A stretch of DNA of 64,000 nt from contig JAQUVW010000001.1 of the NCBI GenBank assembly GCA_028693235.1, positions 532,616 to 596,615 of the forward strand, written 5' to 3'. The DNA comes from Candidatus Gastranaerophilales bacterium (GTDB lineage: Bacteria; Cyanobacteriota; Vampirovibrionia; Gastranaerophilales; Gastranaerophilaceae). This document shows, in pieces, positions 37,658 through 46,325 of this stretch. The notes below the pieces were generated by a model. That model made no database searches, had not been told where the DNA came from, and saw nothing but the letters and a program-made list of their open reading frames with translations. How positions within the stretch are numbered: position 1 is the first letter of the stretch; each line of letters begins with the position of its first letter. The position numbers were made by a program, and so were the translations under genes.

Positions 37658-38887
37658 TTATAATTTTTGCCATTTTGCTGAAAGTTCATCTAACAAATCT
37701 TGAGTGGGGCGTTTTGCCAGCAAAATTTGTTGAATATAATTGTTAATTAAAGTTAAAAGTTCTTTCTGGTTTTTTGTATGTGGCACGGGTGGCTGTATGT
37801 TGTTTAGTTGATTAGAACTTATGAAACGTGCTTTTGCGAAGATGTCAGACTCGCTGTCTGTTGTAAAGTATTTGTTTTGCAATGTTTTTTTGTTTACAGG
37901 CAAAATAGTTGTCAATTTTGCAAGTTCAAGTTGGTTTTGTTCGTTTGTTAAATATTTTGCAAAATCTATAGCTTCATTCGGATATTTAGCTTTTTGGGGC
38001 ACAATGAAATTCATCAAAGAAAAATCATATTGTCTGCTGTCACCCACTAATTGAGGAGCAACCCTCGTGTTTTCAAATATTTTTGGAGCATTTTCTTTAA
38101 CTATATTTAAAAAATTAGCCCCAGCAGGGAGTATAACAATTTGACCTGCCATATATTTTTCAAGAGCTTCCCTGTGGCTTTGTGTGATTGATTCTTTTGG
38201 GATTAAATTATTTTGATATAAGTTTTTGTAGTCGTTAAATATCATCAAACTTTTTGCTGAATTAACAGAACCGGGTGAGTTTATATTATATTTATTCAAT
38301 ATTTTTAAAAAGGTGTCGTTTTCAGTCAATGCAGGCATTGTTACAAATGCTCCTGTGTTATCTTTAATGATTTGAGCATCTTTATTCATTTCGTCGTAAG
38401 TTGCAGGAACTCTTGTAATTCCTGCTTTATCCAGTAGTTCTTTGTTATAAAAAGTCAATGCTGATGTTGCGTAAAATGGAATGCCGAAATATTCCCCCTC
38501 ATAATTTAATTGTTTTGATATTGTAGGGACATATTCTGACATTACATCTTTAGGAATTTTATATAGTGCATTTTTTTGAGCTAAAAGTATTGAAAATTCA
38601 GGTGTTAAATTTACCAAATCAGGTGGCGTGTTGCTTAACATAGAGGCTAACGTTCTTTTTTCCCCTTCAGAGTATGGAACATCTACCCACGTAATGTGTA
38701 TATCAGGATTTTTTGCTTCATAGTCGGAAATTATTTTATTGATATATTTGTCAAATGTTCCCATTTGTAACGTCCAAAACGTAATGTTTTTCTTAGTTTC
38801 AGCGTGTTGCTTCTTCACAAATATAAAAGAACAAAGTAGTACGATTAAGAATATTATTAATATATATACGAAAAATTTGCGATTCAT
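37658..38887 (-). CDS. ABC sugar transporter substrate-binding protein
   Basis: 409 residues of the family 1 (UgpB/MalE-like) solute-binding fold: NITFWTLQMGTFDKYINKII, DLVNLTPEF, YFGIPFYATSALTFYNKELLDKAG and KYPNEAIDFAKYLTNEQNQLELAK. The N-terminus is a strong hydrophobic segment (7-25) with a Cys at 19 in IVLLCSF; the lipobox is not canonical, so it may be a lipoprotein or membrane-anchored. The substrate is likely an oligosaccharide or glycerol phosphate, inferred from family. No permease is adjacent; one of the same family lies at 50441-51322. Precedes lptF/G. Confidence 0.85.
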   Translation of the reverse strand: MNRKFFVYILIIFLIVLLCSFIFVKKQHAETKKNITFWTLQMGTFDKYINKIISDYEAKNPDIHITWVDVPYSEGEKRTLASMLSNTPPDLVNLTPEFSILLAQKNALYKIPKDVMSEYVPTISKQLNYEGEYFGIPFYATSALTFYNKELLDKAGITRVPATYDEMNKDAQIIKDNTGAFVTMPALTENDTFLKILNKYNINSPGSVNSAKSLMIFNDYKNLYQNNLIPKESITQSHREALEKYMAGQIVILPAGANFLNIVKENAPKIFENTRVAPQLVGDSRQYDFSLMNFIVPQKAKYPNEAIDFAKYLTNEQNQLELAKLTTILPVNKKTLQNKYFTTDSESDIFAKARFISSNQLNNIQPPVPHTKNQKELLTLINNYIQQILLAKRPTQDLLDELSAKWQKL

Positions 38888-38966
38888 GTTTATTCCCCAA
38901 GATTAATGCTAAAATATATTATATATAATTTTTTGAAAAAAAGGTAAAACTTAAAAAACGATTACA

Positions 38967-40196
38967 ATGGACTTATTTGATACATTAAAAGAAAATAATA
39001 AACAAATTCCTATAGCAGAAATTCTTAGGCCCCAAACATTAGAAGAATATTTGGGACAAAAAAATGTTATCTCAAAAAATTCAGCTTTAATTAATTTGTT
39101 GAAATCAAAACGTTTATTTTCGCTTATCCTTTGGGGACCTCCAGGGTGTGGAAAAACGACGTTTGCAAGGCTTATCGCTAAACACACCGATAGCAATTTT
39201 ATAGAGCTTAGTGCCGTTTCCTCTGGAATTAAAGATATTAAAGAAGCCGTTCAAATCGCTAAAGATAAGCTTGTCTACGGGCAAAAAACCATTTTATTTA
39301 TTGATGAAATCCACCGCTATAGCAAGACTCAACAAGATGCCTTATTGCCATATTTAGAAAATGGTACGCTGTTTTTAATCGGTTCAACGACTGAAAATCC
39401 ATCTTTTCAAGTTGTTCCCGCCTTGATTTCAAGAGTCCAAGTCATTCGATTAAATCCTTTAGACGATGATAGTTTGATTACGATTATAAAAAAAGGCTTT
39501 TCGTATTTAGAAGACAAATATACTCCGATAGAAATTGAAGCTAATGTCTATGAGTATATTGTGAATTATGCAAGAGGCGATGCTCGCTCTGCTCTTAATT
39601 TACTGGAAAATGCCTATTTTGCCTCTGATGTAAAGTCAGGTACAAGATTTTTGCGTTTGAAAATATTGGAAGAGTTAGCCCAAACCTCATCAATCCGCTA
39701 TTCTCGTCAAGAGCATTATGATATGGCGTCAGCGTTTCAAAAAAGTTTGCGAGGCTCTGACCCTGATGCCGCTATATATTGGTTAGCTAAAATGATTGTT
39801 TCGGGAGAAGATCCCAGATTTATAGCCAGACGTTTAATCGTTTGTGCGGCAGAAGATATAGGTAATGCCGATTCCAATGCCTTGACTGTTGCCATGAATG
39901 CTCATAAGGCTGCTGAACTTTTAGGCTTGCCTGAAGCTAGAATACCTCTTGCTCAAGCTGTTGAGTACGTGGCAAGAGCTCCAAAATCTAACAAAGCAAT
40001 AGTTGCTATTGATTCAGCTATTTCTGATATAAATTCTGGAAAAAATTTTCCTCCTCCTATGCATTTACGCGATGCACATTACAAAGATGCCTCAAAATAC
40101 GGTTTCGGCAAAGGGTATGTCTATTCCCATGCTAATCCATCATATAAACAACAATTTATGCCCGATGAACTAAAAGACAAAAAGTATTTTATATAA
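38967..40196 (+). CDS. rarA: Replication-associated recombination protein RarA
   Basis: 409 residues. AAA+ ATPase of the RarA/MgsA/WRNIP1 family acting at stalled forks. Family blocks: RPQTLEEYLGQKNVI, Walker A GPPGCGKTTFA at about 57-67, Walker B FIDEIHRYSKTQQDALLP, sensor GSTTENPSF, ALISRVQVIRL, and the C-terminal SDPDAAIYWLAKMIVSGEDPRFIARRL and the PPPMHLRDAHYK block. Length is usual. ATG at 38967 lacks a good Shine-Dalgarno site (AAGGTAAAA about 20 bases away is too far). Divergent from the sugar-binding protein gene. Confidence 0.95.
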   Translation: MDLFDTLKENNKQIPIAEILRPQTLEEYLGQKNVISKNSALINLLKSKRLFSLILWGPPGCGKTTFARLIAKHTDSNFIELSAVSSGIKDIKEAVQIAKDKLVYGQKTILFIDEIHRYSKTQQDALLPYLENGTLFLIGSTTENPSFQVVPALISRVQVIRLNPLDDDSLITIIKKGFSYLEDKYTPIEIEANVYEYIVNYARGDARSALNLLENAYFASDVKSGTRFLRLKILEELAQTSSIRYSRQEHYDMASAFQKSLRGSDPDAAIYWLAKMIVSGEDPRFIARRLIVCAAEDIGNADSNALTVAMNAHKAAELLGLPEARIPLAQAVEYVARAPKSNKAIVAIDSAISDINSGKNFPPPMHLRDAHYKDASKYGFGKGYVYSHANPSYKQQFMPDELKDKKYFI

Positions 40197-40243
40197 ATCA
40201 AGCTAATACGCTATTTAAACCTATATGTTAAGAAATGTAACCT

Positions 40244-40279
40244 AAAGTATATACAAAAAAGGCAATTTGTATATACTTT
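40244..40279. promoter_or_regulatory. Perfect 14-bp inverted repeat upstream of coiled-coil gene
   Basis: AAAGTATATACAAA (40244-40257) and TTTGTATATACTTT (40266-40279), eight-base loop, followed by TTTGTTTTT. It may terminate rarA transcription or be an operator for the gene at 40332; the weak AT stem makes a terminator role less certain. A plausible AT-rich promoter lies between it and 40332. Confidence 0.6.
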
Positions 40280-40331
40280 TTGTTTTTATATAAGAGTAAG
40301 CACTAAGTAAAGTAAAAGTAAGAGGTTCAAA

Positions 40332-40733
40332 ATGGCAGTAGCATCAAATCAAGTTAGATTGTTAACATTAACAGCTAGAAAATCTGATTTAGAATATAGC
40401 TTAACTTCTTTAATGGGCAAACAACAATTACTAGCTACTCAAAACGCAGATGTTTTAGCTCAAAGAACCCAAGTCGTTGAAAGCTTCGTCGCAGCTCAAT
40501 TAAATTCTTCAGACGCTGACCAAGATACAGCTCCGACAATCGCTACTTTCGACTCTACTGTTTTAGCTCAATTCGATTCACAACTTGCTCAATTAGAAGC
40601 AGCTCAAAATAAATTAGACCTTCAACAAAAGAAAATTGAAACTCAACACCAAGCAGTTACCGCAGAAGAAGAAAGCGTACAAAAAGCTGTAGACAATTCA
40701 ATCAAAAACGAATTCAATTATATGGCTGACTAA
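40332..40733 (+). CDS. Coiled-coil protein, family A paralogue
   Basis: 133 residues, Gln/Ala-rich, no signal peptide or membrane segment. N-terminal VRLLTLTARKSDLEYSLTSL and C-terminal LDLQQKKIETQHQAVTAEEE align with the protein at 35847-36326, 4 kb away on the other strand; the Gln-rich C-terminal heptads suggest coiled coil. ATG at 40332 follows AAGAGG. Followed after 53 bases by a 61-residue gene, probably in the same transcript, ended by the terminator at 41008. Function unknown; probably lineage-specific. Confidence 0.75.
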   Translation: MAVASNQVRLLTLTARKSDLEYSLTSLMGKQQLLATQNADVLAQRTQVVESFVAAQLNSSDADQDTAPTIATFDSTVLAQFDSQLAQLEAAQNKLDLQQKKIETQHQAVTAEEESVQKAVDNSIKNEFNYMAD

Positions 40734-40786
40734 TAAAACTAAACCACACGAGAGATTAAAAATTTTAACGAAAGAGAGAAATAAAA

Positions 40787-40972
40787 ATGACAACTGAACA
40801 ATCAATATTTAATAATTCATTATCTGCAATTGATGTATATTCTGAAACAGCAAGAGCTTTAGAAGGTTCTCAAAAAAGACCTTTCCAAAAAGTTTATAAC
40901 AGCTTGAATACTATGCTTGAAGAATGCTATTTCGTAGGAGCAAGCAAATTCGGTCACAACTTCATTGCTTAA
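40787..40972 (+). CDS. 61-residue protein of unknown function
   Basis: MTTEQSIFNNSLSAIDVYSE starts the protein; it is mildly acidic with a C-terminal GASKFGHNFIA. No signal peptide or membrane segment. AGAGAG precedes the ATG. It is supported as a gene by its ribosome site, by its place between the paralogue gene and a strong terminator, and by codon usage like that of its neighbours. I do not recognise a family. Confidence 0.6.
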   Translation: MTTEQSIFNNSLSAIDVYSETARALEGSQKRPFQKVYNSLNTMLEECYFVGASKFGHNFIA

Positions 40973-41007
40973 TTAGATTTTAATTTAAAAATTGTTGTTT
41001 ATAAAAA

Positions 41008-41040
41008 GGACGAGCTCCAAAAGGAGTCGTCCATTTTTTT
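41008..41040 (+). terminator. GC-rich intrinsic terminator
   Basis: GGACGA-G-CTCC (41008-41018) pairs with GGAG-TCGTCC (41023-41032), loop AAAA, one bulged G, then ATTTTTTT. Confidence 0.85.
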
Positions 41041-41057
41041 ATTTGTTTAAGATTTTA

Positions 41058-42650
41058 TTAGTCGCAAAGTTTGATGTATTTTGCATCTTTAATACCATCG
41101 ATTTCTTCAATTTTGTTAAGAGTTGAATCTTCAACAGCACTTTCAGTGTTAATAATCATAATTGAAACATTATCTTCTTTATTTGATTTTTGTGCAACTT
41201 GCATGCGACTGATATTGATGCTTGATTCCCCAATTACAGCGGCTACTTTTGCAATCATAGATGGCTTGTTTTCGTGAGGAATAAACAACATGTGTTCTTC
41301 AACTTCAATACTCATATTGTATTGATTGATTTGAACTATTCTTGGCATGTGTTCTGCTATCATTGCTCCCGTAACGACATTTTCGCCTTTATCAGTTGTG
41401 AGTTTTATTGAAATTGAGCCGATAAAAGTACAATCCTTAGGTGATTTTGTTGTTAAAACATTAATACCACGTTCTTTTGCGATTATTGGTGCATTTACGT
41501 AGTTTACGTTTTCAAGCATTGTTGAGAAAATACCTTTTATAACAGCGATTTCTAAAGGTGAAACATTTAACTCTGCAAGATTTCCTGAAACTGTCATTTG
41601 TATTGATTTTATATTTCCGTTAGCAAGTTGTGCGACAAGTGCACCCAAGTCGCCTGCTATTTTCATGTAATCTTTGACAGGTTCCACAACTGCCGGTTTT
41701 AACGCCGGTATATTTACTGCCGCACGAGCTGAACCGCCTGATAAAACATCTTTGATTTGTTCTGCAACATCAATTGCTACGTTAAATTGAGCCTCTTTTG
41801 TGCTTGCTCCTAAGTGAGGAGTCATCAAAACATTTCCTTCACATTTCAACAGCGGACTTTCTTCAATGTGTGGTTCGTTTTCATATACATCAATAGCAGC
41901 AGCTGCAACTTGACCTGCTTCAATAGCTTCTTTCAATGCATTTTCATCGATAATCCCGCCTCTTGCACAGTTGATTATTCTTACGCCTTTTTTCATTCGG
42001 TTTAGAGTGTTTTTGTTAATTAAATACGCAGTTTCTTTAGTTTTTGGGGTGTGAACTGTGATGTAGTCGCACATTCCCCAGAATTCATCAAGGTTGGAAA
42101 CGTATTGAGCACCTATTTTTTCTACAATTTCTTTTGTAGTATAAGGGTCGCAAACGACGACTTTCATTCCCAATGCAAGCGCTACTTTTGCAACGTGCGA
42201 ACCGATTTTTCCGAGTCCAATAACGCCGAGTGTTTTGCCGAATACTTCGTTACCGGTAAATTTAGAGCGTTCCCACGCACCTTTTTTAGTTGAGGCTGCA
42301 GCGGCCGCAATGTTTCTCGACATTGCAAGCATTAAGGCAACTGTGTGTTCAGCTGCTGCATTTGTATTTCCATCAGGTGAATTTACAACAATGATACCTT
42401 TTTGAGTTGCTGATTCAATATCAATATTGTCTACACCGACACCTGCTCTGCCTATAATTTTTAAATTTTTAGCAGCGTCAATGATTTTTTTTGTAACCTT
42501 AGTTTGGCTTCTAATCATCATTGCGTCGTAATCTTTTATTTTTTCAACGAGTTCATCCTCGCTCATTGTTGGTAGAAAATCTACATCAGCAACGCCGTCA
42601 AGGATTTTTCCTGCAGCTTCATTTATTTTATCTGTAATTAAAACTTTCAT
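41058..42650 (-). CDS. serA: D-3-phosphoglycerate dehydrogenase
   Basis: 530 residues, the long type with an ASB domain and C-terminal ACT domain. Oxidises 3-phosphoglycerate in serine synthesis. Motifs: GRAGVGVDNID, the NAD loop LGVIGLGKIGSHVAKVA, NCARGGIIDE (catalytic Arg), DVYENEPH, TPHLGASTKEA (catalytic His), and the ACT end HENKPSMIAKVAAVIGESSINISRMQV for serine feedback. The ribosome site AGGAGA is fused with the stop codon of the upstream aminotransferase (TAGGAGA). Both enzymes are thus translated together. Confidence 0.96.
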   Translation of the reverse strand: MKVLITDKINEAAGKILDGVADVDFLPTMSEDELVEKIKDYDAMMIRSQTKVTKKIIDAAKNLKIIGRAGVGVDNIDIESATQKGIIVVNSPDGNTNAAAEHTVALMLAMSRNIAAAAASTKKGAWERSKFTGNEVFGKTLGVIGLGKIGSHVAKVALALGMKVVVCDPYTTKEIVEKIGAQYVSNLDEFWGMCDYITVHTPKTKETAYLINKNTLNRMKKGVRIINCARGGIIDENALKEAIEAGQVAAAAIDVYENEPHIEESPLLKCEGNVLMTPHLGASTKEAQFNVAIDVAEQIKDVLSGGSARAAVNIPALKPAVVEPVKDYMKIAGDLGALVAQLANGNIKSIQMTVSGNLAELNVSPLEIAVIKGIFSTMLENVNYVNAPIIAKERGINVLTTKSPKDCTFIGSISIKLTTDKGENVVTGAMIAEHMPRIVQINQYNMSIEVEEHMLFIPHENKPSMIAKVAAVIGESSINISRMQVAQKSNKEDNVSIMIINTESAVEDSTLNKIEEIDGIKDAKYIKLCD

Positions 42651-42658
42651 TATTTCTC

Positions 42659-43810
42659 CTATGAATTCAGTGCTTTAATAAGTGCGGCAACGCCTGTACC
42701 TAATTCGAATTTGTATCCGAGTTTATATAAAGTTGCTTCAAGTGAACCGATTGCAGTTATTGCATCTCTTTCAGAAACAAAACCAAGTGTACCCATTCTG
42801 AATATTTTGTCTTTTAGTTCTTTTTGACCGTTGGCAACAACTATATCGTAATCGTTCTTTAAAATTTTTCTTATATCAGGCACGCTTACACCTTCAGGTG
42901 GAAGAACTGCTGTAATTGAATTGCTGGCGATTTTGTCGTCTTCAACGAACAATTTTAGACCAATTGCTCTAACTGCAGCTCTTAAACCTTTTGCAATTTT
43001 AGCGTGTCGAGCCCAAATATTGTCAATGCCTTCTTCTTTCATCATTGCAATAGCGGATTCTAGAGCTACAAACAAATTGACAGCAGGTGTGAACGCTGTT
43101 GAATTATCAAGCACGGATTTTCTGTTGGTAGTCCAGTTAAAATAGAAGCTGGGGTGTTTGCATTTTTCATGAAGAGCCCAAGCTTTTGGACTTGCAGCCA
43201 AGAAAGATAATCCCGGTGGTATCATAAATCCTTTTTGAGAGCCAGAAACAAGAACGTCAATGCCCCATTCATCCATCTTGCATTCAAGTGCACCAAGGCT
43301 TGTAACACCATCAACAACTGAGACGGCACCGTGTTTGTTGATTAAATCAACCAAGGTTTTTACATCGTTTGTAACGCCTGTTGCTGTTTCATTATGGGTT
43401 AATGTAACAATTTTTATTTCTTTGTTAACGTCAGCGTCTAATTTAGCCTTTAAGTCTTCAGGGTTGATTGCGTTACCTGGTGCAACTTCGATTTTTTCGA
43501 CGACAGCACCCAATGATTTAGCAATGTTAGCCCATCTTGCACCAAAGTTACCGATTACAAGTGAAAGGACCTTATCTCCTTCATTTACCAAATTTGATAA
43601 AGCAGCTTCCATAGCACCTGTTCCGCTTGCTGTGTAAACTAAAACTTCATTTTTCGTATGGAAAATGTCTTTTAAATCAGCATAAACCGACGAAAGAATT
43701 GCCGAAAACTCGCTGCTTCTGTGTCCAATAGGGTGTTTTGCCATGTTGAGCAAGACTCTTTCCGGTACCGGTGTAGGACCGGGGATCATTAAAAATGTTT
43801 TGTCTTTCAT
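42659..43810 (-). CDS. Class V aminotransferase, likely phosphoserine or serine-glyoxylate type
   Basis: 383 residues. A class V PLP enzyme of the alanine-glyoxylate/serine-pyruvate aminotransferase family: MIPGPTPVPERVL start, HRSSEFSAIL, VYTASGTGAMEAALSN, NETATGVTNDV, VDGVTSLGALE, and the PLP lysine in SGSQKGFMIPPGLSF. In several bacteria and archaea such enzymes replace SerC, and its position directly before serA with an overlapping ribosome site supports phosphohydroxypyruvate as substrate; that is inference. ATG at 43810 follows GGAGAAGGAA. Confidence 0.88.
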   Translation of the reverse strand: MKDKTFLMIPGPTPVPERVLLNMAKHPIGHRSSEFSAILSSVYADLKDIFHTKNEVLVYTASGTGAMEAALSNLVNEGDKVLSLVIGNFGARWANIAKSLGAVVEKIEVAPGNAINPEDLKAKLDADVNKEIKIVTLTHNETATGVTNDVKTLVDLINKHGAVSVVDGVTSLGALECKMDEWGIDVLVSGSQKGFMIPPGLSFLAASPKAWALHEKCKHPSFYFNWTTNRKSVLDNSTAFTPAVNLFVALESAIAMMKEEGIDNIWARHAKIAKGLRAAVRAIGLKLFVEDDKIASNSITAVLPPEGVSVPDIRKILKNDYDIVVANGQKELKDKIFRMGTLGFVSERDAITAIGSLEATLYKLGYKFELGTGVAALIKALNS

Positions 43811-43826
43811 AATTCCTTCTCCGTTT

Positions 43827-45464
43827 TTACTGTTTGTACATATTTTGAAGTAGTTCTAAATTGTTCTTTGATTCTGTATGGTAAGGATCAATTTCGAGTA
43901 CTTTTTTGTATTCTGCCATTGCTTTATCTGTGTTCATTGCCAATTCATAGGCAAGTGCAAGATTGTATCTTATATTAACATTTTGTGAATCAATCGATAA
44001 AGCTTTTTTAAATGCGTCAATTGCTGCTGTAGAGTTTTTTTGTTTTGCGAATATTACGCCGAGAGCAGCATGGGCAATTACATTATCCGGTTTTATCAAT
44101 AGAGAATCTTGATAGTATTTTTTTGCTTCTAACAAGTTGTCCATCTCGTAGTAAGTATCAGCGAGTTTGATGTAGGTTTCTGCGTCTTCCGGTGAAACCT
44201 CAAGTGCTGTTTTGTAGTAATTTGTAGCTTCGTTGTAGTTTTTTATCTTTACATTTATATCCCCCAAGCCTTTGTATAAATTTGGGTTTGAAGGATTTTG
44301 TTCTATAGCCTTATTGAGCATGGTAAAAGCTACATCTACGTTATCATTATCAAACAAATATATTCCATAAGCAAAGAAAATATCGCTGAGTTGTGTTTTT
44401 AAATCTTCCATTTCTTGCGTGGCAGCGGTTTCAAGCATATCTTCGTATATGGATATAGCCTCTTCATATTGTTTTAATAGACAGTATGTATTGGCAAGTG
44501 ATATTTTTAAATCATTGTCGTGGTGATATTCTTTTATTGCATCTTGGAGTAGTATTGTTGCTTCATCAATTTGACCTTGTTCTATCTTTATTTTAGCTAT
44601 GTAGTTTAAAATACGTGGTTTGTTTCCGTTTTTTAGCTCCAAACATTTTTCAGCAAATTCTGAGGCTGTTTCATAGTCTTTTAATTTTAAGGACAGAACT
44701 ATAATTTCTTCGTACAAGTTGTTGTTATAGGGCTCAATTTCTATAATTTTTTTGATAGTTTCAATAGCATTTTTATACTCTTCGCAAATCAAATATGCTT
44801 TTTTTAAATAAAGTAAGACTGTTTTATCATTTGGATATGCTTCAATCAATATGTTTGCTTCTTTTTTCAAGTTTGCCCAATCTCTTGTTTCAAAATAGAT
44901 GTTGGCTATTGAAAGTTGAAGGCTTCTTTTCTCTTTTTCATCTTCAGTAAGTGTAATTATTTTTTTGTATAATTGAAGAGCTGCGTGTTTTTCTTTTTTT
45001 TGAGTATAAATATCTGCTAGTTGGTATAGTGCATTGATATTATTTGGATTTTTATCTATAAGTTTTTTATAAACAGTTACTGCCTTATTGAATTGTTTAG
45101 TTTTTACTAAGCAATTTCCAATCAGCAATATTGCATCAATATTGTCAGGATTTCCTCGTACAATCAAGTTTAAATGCCCTATTGCGTCATAATATTTTTC
45201 AGCGTCATATAACAATTTTGCATATATTAATCTTGCTTTTGCATTCTGCGGAGCTTGGGAAAGCAGTTGTTTACCAACATTAAAGGCTTCTTGCCATTGT
45301 CCTGCGTTTCTCAATGCTTCAATCTGCGATTGGACAGACTGATAGTAGCCATCATCGTTATCTTCAGAGTCCAGAGATATGTTTTCGCTCAATGCTCTGA
45401 ATATCTTATATATGATTACTAAAAAAACTATGCATAATAATCCGAATATAATTTGTTTTGTCAT
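43827..45464 (-). CDS. Membrane-anchored TPR protein
   Basis: 545 residues. An N-terminal membrane segment (about 6-24) is followed by tandem TPRs (about twelve), including a strong unit set near the C-terminus (PSNPNLYKGLGDINVKIKNY, PDNVIAHAALGVIFAKQKNS). It resembles LapB/YfgM-like membrane TPR proteins that organise envelope complexes, without rubredoxin-like Cys motif, so not LapB itself. ATG at 45464. The aminotransferase begins 16 bases after its stop, hence cotranscription with serine synthesis, with no known link. Confidence 0.8.
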   Translation of the reverse strand: MTKQIIFGLLCIVFLVIIYKIFRALSENISLDSEDNDDGYYQSVQSQIEALRNAGQWQEAFNVGKQLLSQAPQNAKARLIYAKLLYDAEKYYDAIGHLNLIVRGNPDNIDAILLIGNCLVKTKQFNKAVTVYKKLIDKNPNNINALYQLADIYTQKKEKHAALQLYKKIITLTEDEKEKRSLQLSIANIYFETRDWANLKKEANILIEAYPNDKTVLLYLKKAYLICEEYKNAIETIKKIIEIEPYNNNLYEEIIVLSLKLKDYETASEFAEKCLELKNGNKPRILNYIAKIKIEQGQIDEATILLQDAIKEYHHDNDLKISLANTYCLLKQYEEAISIYEDMLETAATQEMEDLKTQLSDIFFAYGIYLFDNDNVDVAFTMLNKAIEQNPSNPNLYKGLGDINVKIKNYNEATNYYKTALEVSPEDAETYIKLADTYYEMDNLLEAKKYYQDSLLIKPDNVIAHAALGVIFAKQKNSTAAIDAFKKALSIDSQNVNIRYNLALAYELAMNTDKAMAEYKKVLEIDPYHTESKNNLELLQNMYKQ

Positions 45465-45620
45465 ATATCTCTCTTTGCAAAATTATATCAGTTTTTTAAG
45501 CTTTTTCCAACCTTCTTAACAATTGTAAATTGTTTTAATAAAATAAGCAATTTTTGTATCGCAAATGTGTTTATTAACTTGGAAAGTGAAGTTTATATTT
45601 AGGTAAGCAGGTATTGAAAA

Positions 45621-46325
45621 ATGTCTAACGCATTTGCTAGTGCAATTTTTATTGCAAGAAATACTGATAAAGTCAAACATGGCGACATTGGGCGGGCTCC
45701 GGTTATTTTAGCTCAAACAGGGAGTCTGGTTGACAAGGTCTCAAAACTGGATAATTCTGTTGGTAAAACAACGAAAACAGCTTTGGATGCCTTTGAAAAA
45801 TCGACATCGTTTGGCTCAAAAGCACTGAATGTTGCAGGTAAACTGGTTAATCCTTTGTTAATTGGTGCTGCTGGTATTCGGGTAGCTACTTCGGAAAATA
45901 AAGAAGCAACTTTGTATCATGAAGCCGGCGGTATGTCAGCTATGTTTGCCGCTGAAAAGCTCATGAAATCAAAGACTGCAAAAGAAATCGTAAGGCAAAA
46001 AGGTGATAATTTAACTGAGTTTGCTCTTGAAAAACTAGGGAAAAATATTAAAACTATCGGAAACATGTCTGCGAAATCCAAAAATAAAGTAATGATGGCA
46101 ACAGGCTTTATTTTATCAGGTTTGGCTTTTGTCGGGGCTTCTATGCTCGGATATGATTTGGGTTCCAAAGTAGGTGATAGTGCTTATCAGAAGAAGCATA
46201 AAAATACTGAAAATAAGAGCGAAAGCTTAAATACTTCGCAGTCTGCAAATCAAACAGCTGATAAATCTAATTCTGTTAGTACTGACTATTATAATAAACG
46301 TGGTCGATTTACTACAGAATCATAG
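45621..46325 (+). CDS. Unknown two-helix membrane-associated protein
   Basis: 234 residues. A long amphipathic N-terminal part, then two hydrophobic segments: NVAGKLVNPLLIGAAGIRVA around 76-95 and ATGFILSGLAFVGASMLGYDLGS near 156-178. It ends in a Ser/Asn/Lys-rich tail. No signal peptide. I do not recognise a family. The ATG at 45621 has only a weak, distant AGGT. Divergent from the TPR gene, convergent with and overlapping the next gene by 14 bases at the 3' end. Confidence 0.65.
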   Translation: MSNAFASAIFIARNTDKVKHGDIGRAPVILAQTGSLVDKVSKLDNSVGKTTKTALDAFEKSTSFGSKALNVAGKLVNPLLIGAAGIRVATSENKEATLYHEAGGMSAMFAAEKLMKSKTAKEIVRQKGDNLTEFALEKLGKNIKTIGNMSAKSKNKVMMATGFILSGLAFVGASMLGYDLGSKVGDSAYQKKHKNTENKSESLNTSQSANQTADKSNSVSTDYYNKRGRFTTES

